Part shown: positions 59,211 through 64,000 of the stretch, piece after piece
How positions within the stretch are numbered: the stretch's first letter is position 1
How the letters are laid out: every line of letters begins with the position of its first letter
From: Hydractinia symbiolongicarpus
Lineage: Eukaryota > Cnidaria > Hydrozoa > Anthoathecata > Hydractiniidae
Reading direction: 5' to 3'
Assembly (NCBI RefSeq): GCF_029227915.1
Contig: NC_079883.1
Coordinates: 26,164,001-26,228,000 of the forward strand
DNA: 64,000 nt
Notes under the pieces: model-generated
Databases searched by the model: none
Told to the model about the DNA's origin: nothing
Seen by the model: only the letters and a program-made list of their open reading frames with translations
Position numbers and translations under genes: made by a program

Positions 59211-60472
59211 TCCTGAGGACAACTCAAACGTAACATAACTTAAAACAGCGCATACCAGCACCAACGTATTGAAGCACAATGATTTTTCAAACAAAAACTT
59301 CAACCGACAACAAAAAGTTCGAAATGACTCACGCATGGAAAAGCGACCTTCACATATTTCCCGCCTTTTTACTGTAAACGTTAACGTTTTCCCAACCTCG
59401 TCCCAATGCTACATCATTTTTTCTCTGGCTACCTTTTAAGAAAAAATGACGAAAATAAATTCTAGCGGGAAAACTTAAAGCTGTTTATAGCAATTGTCTT
59501 GAAAATAAAAATTGAACACTGTTTTTTTTCTGCAACAAGTTATTATAAGTGTTTTTTTAAGGTAGATATTTTAAGTAGTAGAGTACAAGTTTTGTTTTAG
59601 AAGTAATCGCGTTGCTAAGGGCTGAGGCTGAAGTTTGGGTCAATACTTAAGCAACTGGCTAGGCTGGAAATTTAAAAAGTTAAGCCACTGCGACTTAAAT
59701 CTGAATCACTGCAAACAACAACCTCTACAACATCAACAAAATAGTGTAAAGCTGAATTGTTGTGGAAATTAAATATGACTCTTAACAACTTCTAAGCAGG
59801 CTGATATTGCCCCTAGCAACTGATAAAAAGAAACGTGTAATTTTAAAACAAATTTTAGTTTTTATTAGAACAGATTCATTGGACTACTTTTTTTCCGGGA
59901 CTTTTACGCATGAATATGGGAATGACAACGTCGCTGAGTTACTACTCGAATGTTTTGGAACGACGAGAATGTTTTTTACGACGACGTAATGTTTTTTACG
60001 ACGACGTAATGTTTTTTACGACGACGTAATGTCTTTAGGTCCTCCGTGAAATAGTTTTATCAGGTTTCACGACAACTCCAGAAGTTAACAAGTCGAATTT
60101 TTGCCACCACAAGTAATTGGGTAGGCTATTTCTGTATTAGATTCACACATCACACTAGATAGGGAAATGTATGTTCTAGCACAGTCGCGCATACACGCAC
60201 GCGCACGTCACAGCAAGTCCTCATTATCCAGCAATACCATCCAGTACCATGCCGTGCTTAGCCATGGTTATTCCCTAATAATCAGTGCAATGTAGTGTCG
60301 TCATCAAAACTCATACAAAAATGAGTCAAAAATTTTTAACATAATTCCCTAATAGTCTACTGCTCATCAAATCATACAAAAAATGAATCAAAGGGGAATT
60401 CCCTTATGCTAATAATCAATGCATGCGCAGTAAATCTCAGCAATCCTTGGACCTTGTTGGGATGGATTTAAA
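59211..60472. other. Flank between sacsin-like gene and virus-like block
   Basis: Begins with the sacsin 3' flank. It carries a MITE-like end CCAACCTCGTCCCAATGCT near 59393, the 20-bp tandem repeat at 59952-60030, and an imperfect direct repeat at about 60272-60335 and 60344-60400 (both TTCCCTAATA followed by TCATCAAA and ATACAAAAA). No gene is supported, but base composition shifts here toward the block to the right, so the insertion boundary is probably inside this interval. Confidence 0.5.
59952..60030. repeat. 20-bp tandem repeat GTTTTTTACGACGACGTAAT
   Basis: Three perfect units (59971-59990, 59991-60010, 60011-60030) preceded by one degenerate unit of 19 bp. It lies just left of the virus-like genes and could be near a terminus. 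Confidence 0.9.
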
Positions 60473-60787
60473 ATGGTACTCTGCTACTGGTGCTCTGTAG
60501 AACTGTGCGATAAAGTCAGATGCCCCATGAGATACAACCCTCCACAGGTGAGTACAAAACATAAAGCGAAATCTGACTTTTTTCTTGTCAAGGAAAACAT
60601 GGCTGCCCATATGAGCGATGGTGGTGAGTACGTATACGAGGGCTACTTTTGTGGAGATGCGTGCTGCTTGGCTTATGTGGAAGAGCGAAAGGTGTATGAT
60701 AATGCATACGAAATATCACAGTGGCTGTTGAAAAGGCGCTACAAAGCCCGCTCTAGACTGGAGACGCCTCAGAAGATTTGGGGGTGA
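60473..60787 (+). CDS. VLTF-2-like zinc-finger protein of virus-like element
   Basis: Intact 104-residue frame. An N-terminal CYWC (Cys4, Cys7) pairs with FCGDAC (Cys60, Cys64); around them are the CPMRYNPP and YVYEGYFC segments and a C-terminal LLKRRYKA-ETPQKIWG tail. This order (CxxC, a short beta segment with a proline-rich turn, an FCxxxC helix start, then a basic helix) is that of the FCS/MYM-like finger in late transcription factor VLTF-2 of large DNA viruses. The likely role is transcription of late genes of the element. It is the only complete gene of its size in the block. A cellular MYM-type finger is the alternative, but the arrangement and neighbours favour a viral origin. Confidence 0.55.
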   Translation: MVLCYWCSVELCDKVRCPMRYNPPQVSTKHKAKSDFFLVKENMAAHMSDGGEYVYEGYFCGDACCLAYVEERKVYDNAYEISQWLLKRRYKARSRLETPQKIWG

Positions 60788-60859
60788 CCTGAAGTAAAAC
60801 AAATTCCTTGCATTGATTTGATACTATGGTTATCTTGTTGTAAGATACTACTATAAAAA

Positions 60860-61021
60860 ATGTGCATCAACTGTCAATCAAAATTTGATATATCTGGAAG
60901 TGCAGTACCCATGACAGTTATGGCCGGTATTGCTATCTTACTCCCAATTTTGGCCCTAGCGATATCGAAAGAACAGGGAAAGGGTACTCGATGTCTACGA
61001 CAGATGCGCCTGCGGACGTAG
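60860..61021 (+). CDS. Small single-pass membrane protein (53 aa) of virus-like element
   Basis: ATG frame of 53 residues. A CxxC pair near the start is followed by a hydrophobic helix (VMAGIAILLPILALAI, about residues 21-36) and a basic tail. It lies 72 bp after the zinc-finger gene on the same strand. I do not recognise the family. Small membrane proteins are common in DNA viruses, but the short length leaves chance a real possibility. Confidence 0.35.
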   Translation: MCINCQSKFDISGSAVPMTVMAGIAILLPILALAISKEQGKGTRCLRQMRLRT

Positions 61022-61145
61022 AATTAAAGTAAAGGGTAAACTTTTATTCTGGCACTGCTACCAGGACCATAATCACGTATAACGGGGGTGGCTGCATGTG
61101 TACAATGACAGGCAATTCTCTGAATTCGTTTGAAATACAATAAAC

Positions 61146-61710
61146 ATGAAGCTACAATTTGAGAATGAGCTTGTCAACCCTAAATTATTCTACTCAATTG
61201 CTGCTACTTTCACAGACATCAACGATATCAATGTGGATTACCTGACAGTGTCGGATCCAATCCCTGCTAACGGAGGTAAGGATAATCGGTACATAGTAGG
61301 ATACCATACACGAGACCTTGTGGTAGCCCTCAGGGTAAAGACGCCAAAAATCTGGTCCCCCGCATGGAGTGACCCAGTACAACGCAAATGCAGTACCGGC
61401 ACTGAGTCTTGATTTTGAAGAGTACCCTGATTGGGTTGCCAAGTATCGCCAAATCTGGTCCAAGATCGAGGAGCTGATATCTGAGCAATTGACGACAGAG
61501 CCCGTGAAAAAGAACCGTTATGTGAACGCTAAACTCAAATACTACAAGGATGCAATCACGACTAAATTCCACGGTATGCCAGTACCCTACGATAAACCCT
61601 GCCAAGCCAGTGCCATCCTGGTTATTTCATCGGTGTATGTGCAATGTAAAAACCACTACCCCCAGGTACATATTACAGAATGTCGATATAAGAACTTCAA
61701 AAAAGAATGA
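61146..61710 (+). pseudogene. Frameshifted protein of virus-like element, function unknown
   Basis: Two abutting frames form what was about a 188-residue protein: 61146 to about 61370, then to a stop at 61708-61710 in the next frame. One frameshift between about 61362 and 61385 explains the break. The first part is rich in Asp/Asn with a DYLTVSDPIPANGG stretch and YIVGYHTRDLVVALRVKTP; the second has a FEEYPDWVAKYRQIWSKIEE helix and ends with PVPYDKPCQASAILVISSVY. Composition and the continuity of the two parts show real coding sequence that decayed. I cannot assign a function; similar unannotated proteins seem to occur in other cnidarian genomes (unverified recollection). Confidence 0.5.
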
Positions 61711-61825
61711 TTGCTGAGTGGGGATTAAAAAACCATATAATTCATAGGTCATACGAGACCTATAAAATATACAAAATCAAGGCTTATACTCAGGTGGGGA
61801 CTTTAGGTACCGCTTACATACTGCA

Positions 61826-62430
61826 CAGACTGATTTTTTTTTAAAACGTCTTGCCTCCCTTCTTCCCGGCTCTTAGCAACTAACTGGGCACGTTCCTGTT
61901 CTATGATAGCGTTCACAATCTGTTTAACACGTTGACGTATCTGTTCCTTTAGTAGCATGCACTTATTATATTCCTGTGTGATCAGGGTGAACTCAAATGG
62001 CTTTTAAGATAAGATCAACGATAGAATTCAGCTTTGTCTTTGCAAGTAGCCTTATAGTCTCATGCTTTTTGGATTTCACACCCAGCCTCTTCCCGGCGTT
62101 CCGCAGACCGGCCTGTCCGATTCCGACGGCGATGGTGATCCCACCCATGGCAATAGCCAAGGGTACTCCTAGGCCAGAGGCTATGGCTCATATAGCAAGC
62201 CCTGACGTGATAACGCTTATACCTAACAGACCATGGTACGTATACCTCACCCAGGTCTCATGCATTTTAAACCTCTTTGCGAGCCTGGTACGCTCCTTAA
62301 TCTCATCCCGCAAGTACTTTTCAATATCCTCAATCTTTTTTAGCCTTTAGACCTATCTTTCTTCCGGCATATCAGCACTTTGTGCAGGTGCACTCGGTAA
62401 ATTCGGGTACAGCTTGGTTATATCGCTCAT
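61826..62430 (-). pseudogene. Decayed membrane-helix protein of virus-like element
   Basis: On the minus strand from ATG 62430-62428 (MSDITKLYPNLPSAP) runs a broken gene: a stop and frameshift near 62345-62355, an in-frame TGA at 62190-62188, and another frameshift near 61997. Between the lesions are a charged helix (IEDIEKYLRDEIKERTRLAK), a long glycine-rich hydrophobic stretch (LLGISVITSGLAI, then GLGVPLAIAMGGITIAVGIG), a KSKKHETIRLLAKTKLNSI segment and a C-terminal coiled-coil region (QEYNKCMLLKEQIRQRVKQI). It is opposite in direction to its neighbours and ends close to the 61146-61710 gene, so the two are convergent. Function unknown; a virion membrane or structural protein is a guess. 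Confidence 0.5.
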
Positions 62431-62503
62431 TTATTCTATCAGCAAATGCATCGTGAGGCCGGTGAACGAAACGTTCTTCTCATGGTGATATTTGTATGTT
62501 AAC

Positions 62504-63997
62504 ATGAACTCGAGACGATCTGTCGAGCCCTTCAAAGGAAGGTATATTGGAGTGTCAAAGCTACAGGTCGGCGCCATACGGGTCTGATACTTATCGATTT
62601 CAGGGCAATTCTACCATCCTGTCCAAGATAGTCCTCAAATATAGTGGGCTTTTTGATATCGGTAATATAGAGTTGTTTCATCCCTTTCGTGTTAGAAGAA
62701 AAGGACGAACATATACTCATACAACCCCAAGGCAAAGTACAAGTCCAACAGGGGAGAATGGCCACTTGGTGTTACAAATCTTGAACATCAGGGCTTGTAC
62801 GTGTCTACAGACTCGCACATCAAGGTGGTATTCCCCGAGTTTAACAAACATGCTATAAAAATCCCTACCAATTTGCTGGATGACCCTGTTAAGGTGGACT
62901 GGACAGGGCAGGCCTTGGACTATTGGAATATCCAGGTTAGCTTTGCGACCCATTGCGCAACCACGGCACTAGGCATATCCGCCAAGCACCTCACAGGCTC
63001 GGTACCACTCGTCAACTCGATCTTTAAATTCCATGTCTATTACCACATGCGCCGTATCCTGGCAAGAATGAAGGTACCCATGCCGTATTACGATGGGTTT
63101 TCTCAGTATAAAAACCCCTATTCCACCTCTGGGTACGCCCAAGTGTGTCGCGAATACGGTGCAGATACAAATGCCTTGTACAAGCTTAAAGCTGTCATGT
63201 TGTCGTTGACAAGCGGGGGATGGTGGCCACAAGTCGACGGCGACTGAGCCAAGTTCATTATTCCGACAAGTCAGGGCCTAACTTCAGAGGGTCTAACCAA
63301 ACTAAGCGAGAGTATCCGGGTTTCCGTGGTCCTGTTGCTGGGGACGCAGGTAAGGGGTAAGGCATCCCTAATCGGATACGGTGCAGATAACTACACAGCA
63401 AGGCAAATCCTATTACAGAAACTTGAGGCCATGGTACAGCGTCGGGAAAATGTAGGACATGACATTACGGAGTTCCAAAAGGTGCTTCAATATGCCCGAA
63501 CTCCGGTGAATTTTGCCGTCATGCCAAGCGTGTACATGCTGCCCTCTGATATGAACTTGCGTATCGGGAAAATTGTAGGGTACAATAATAACATTTTGAT
63601 CGCACCTGCCAACGTCAATGTGGGGGTCCAGGTTGATGTGAATAACAAGCCTATTGTGAGGCATGCAGCTCCGCACCCCTTAAGCATACTATCAAAACAC
63701 CTATAAATACTACTCCCCCAAAGCATACTATCAAAATACCTAAGCATACTACACTTCCTAAGCATATTACCAAAACACCCATACCTCCCAAGCATGCCAC
63801 ACCTATTACACCTCCCATACATACTCCCGATCATACTATACAGGCTATGCCATCTATGCCTCCCAAGCAGGCTACACCTCCTATACATACCCCTGATCAT
63901 ACCCAACAGGGGGGAACAACACGAGGATACCAAGACCGCATTGATTACAACGGAGGTAGGGATCATCATTACCTACATCTGGCTCAAAAATAGCTAA
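62504..63997 (+). pseudogene. Decayed large structural-type protein of virus-like element
   Basis: A + gene from ATG 62504 with several lesions: frameshifts near 62590 and 62760-62790, an in-frame TGA at 63245-63247, and frame changes near 63680 and 63908. The best open pieces are 62795-63247 (150 codons) and 63326-63706 (126 codons). The N-terminal part has RRSVEPFKGRYIGVSKL; the middle is rich in aromatic and beta-type segments (DDPVKVDWTGQALDYWN); then SIRVSVVLLLGTQVRGKAS and an NNILIAPANVNVGVQVDVNN stretch. From about 63680 the DNA is a tandem tract coding for Pro/His/Thr-rich repeats, and the last frame ends in a hydrophobic segment (ITTEVGIIITYIWL). Size, beta-rich middle and spacer-plus-anchor tail suggest a virion or cell-surface structural protein; no known fold is recognised. 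Confidence 0.5.
63680..63910. repeat. Tandem AAGCATACTATCAAAACACC-type repeat
   Basis: Imperfect 21-24-bp units (AAGCATACTA, CCTCCCAAGCA, CATACTCCCGATCATAC) within the 3' part of the structural-type pseudogene. In one frame it encodes a Pro/His/Thr-rich low-complexity linker. Confidence 0.75.
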
Positions 63998-64000
63998 TAT

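Noticed and set aside
61997-62350. 117-codon plus-strand frame that looks membrane-like
   Set aside because: It is the antisense of the decayed minus-strand gene 61826-62430, whose conserved-looking segments are better coding evidence.
63487-63969. 160-codon minus-strand frame, Cys/Met/Tyr-rich
   Set aside because: Antisense shadow of the repeat-bearing structural-type gene; no domain.

Overview
This is a stretch of an AT-rich, intron-bearing animal nuclear genome. The gene set (MTR, a SIX1/2 homeobox gene, SLC35B2, MTIF3, AASDH, an RMDN-family gene, TECPR2, a sacsin-like gene) together with the mobile-element types (pogo fossil, tRNA-derived SINE, non-LTR retroelement, foldback MITEs) points to an early-branching metazoan, most likely a cnidarian and perhaps a medusozoan. 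The species cannot be fixed from the sequence alone. Exon structures were worked out by hand from GT/AG sites, reading phase and family conservation; none rests on transcript data.

Layout. 1-1027: last two exons of B12-dependent methionine synthase (+). 1731-2797: SAP-domain ORF next to a decayed pogo/Tigger-like transposase. 3659-4390: intronless SIX1/2 homeobox gene (-). 5754-8421: PAPS transporter SLC35B2 (-, 4 exons). 9126-9743: mitochondrial IF-3 (-). 9844-14968: AASDH (-, 5 exons). 16225-18839: RMDN2/3-like gene (-, 10 exons) with an FFAT-like motif. 18840-31672: gene-poor DNA holding two tRNA-derived SINE copies, a broken non-LTR retrotransposon and two MITE-like elements. 31673-41040: TECPR2 (+, 10 exons). 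41041-45428: intergenic, with tandem and foldback repeats. 45429-59210: sacsin-like gene (+, 6 exons, one of 9.9 kb). 59950-64000: an eroded block of virus-like genes, richer in G+C than its surroundings and open at the right edge.

The host genes are unrelated housekeeping or trafficking genes and do not form a pathway. TECPR2 (autophagy/ER exit, with a C-terminal LIR-like motif) and the RMDN gene (membrane contact sites) both concern organelle biology, but they are not adjacent. The least described part is the block from about 60.4 kb to the end. It holds a VLTF-2-like zinc-finger protein, a tiny membrane protein, a frameshifted conserved-looking protein, a minus-strand membrane protein with several lesions, and a large structural-type protein with a Pro/His/Thr-rich repeat and a terminal membrane anchor. 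It looks like a fossil of a double-stranded DNA virus or Polinton-like element, but no hallmark replication, integration or capsid gene can be recognised in the visible part.
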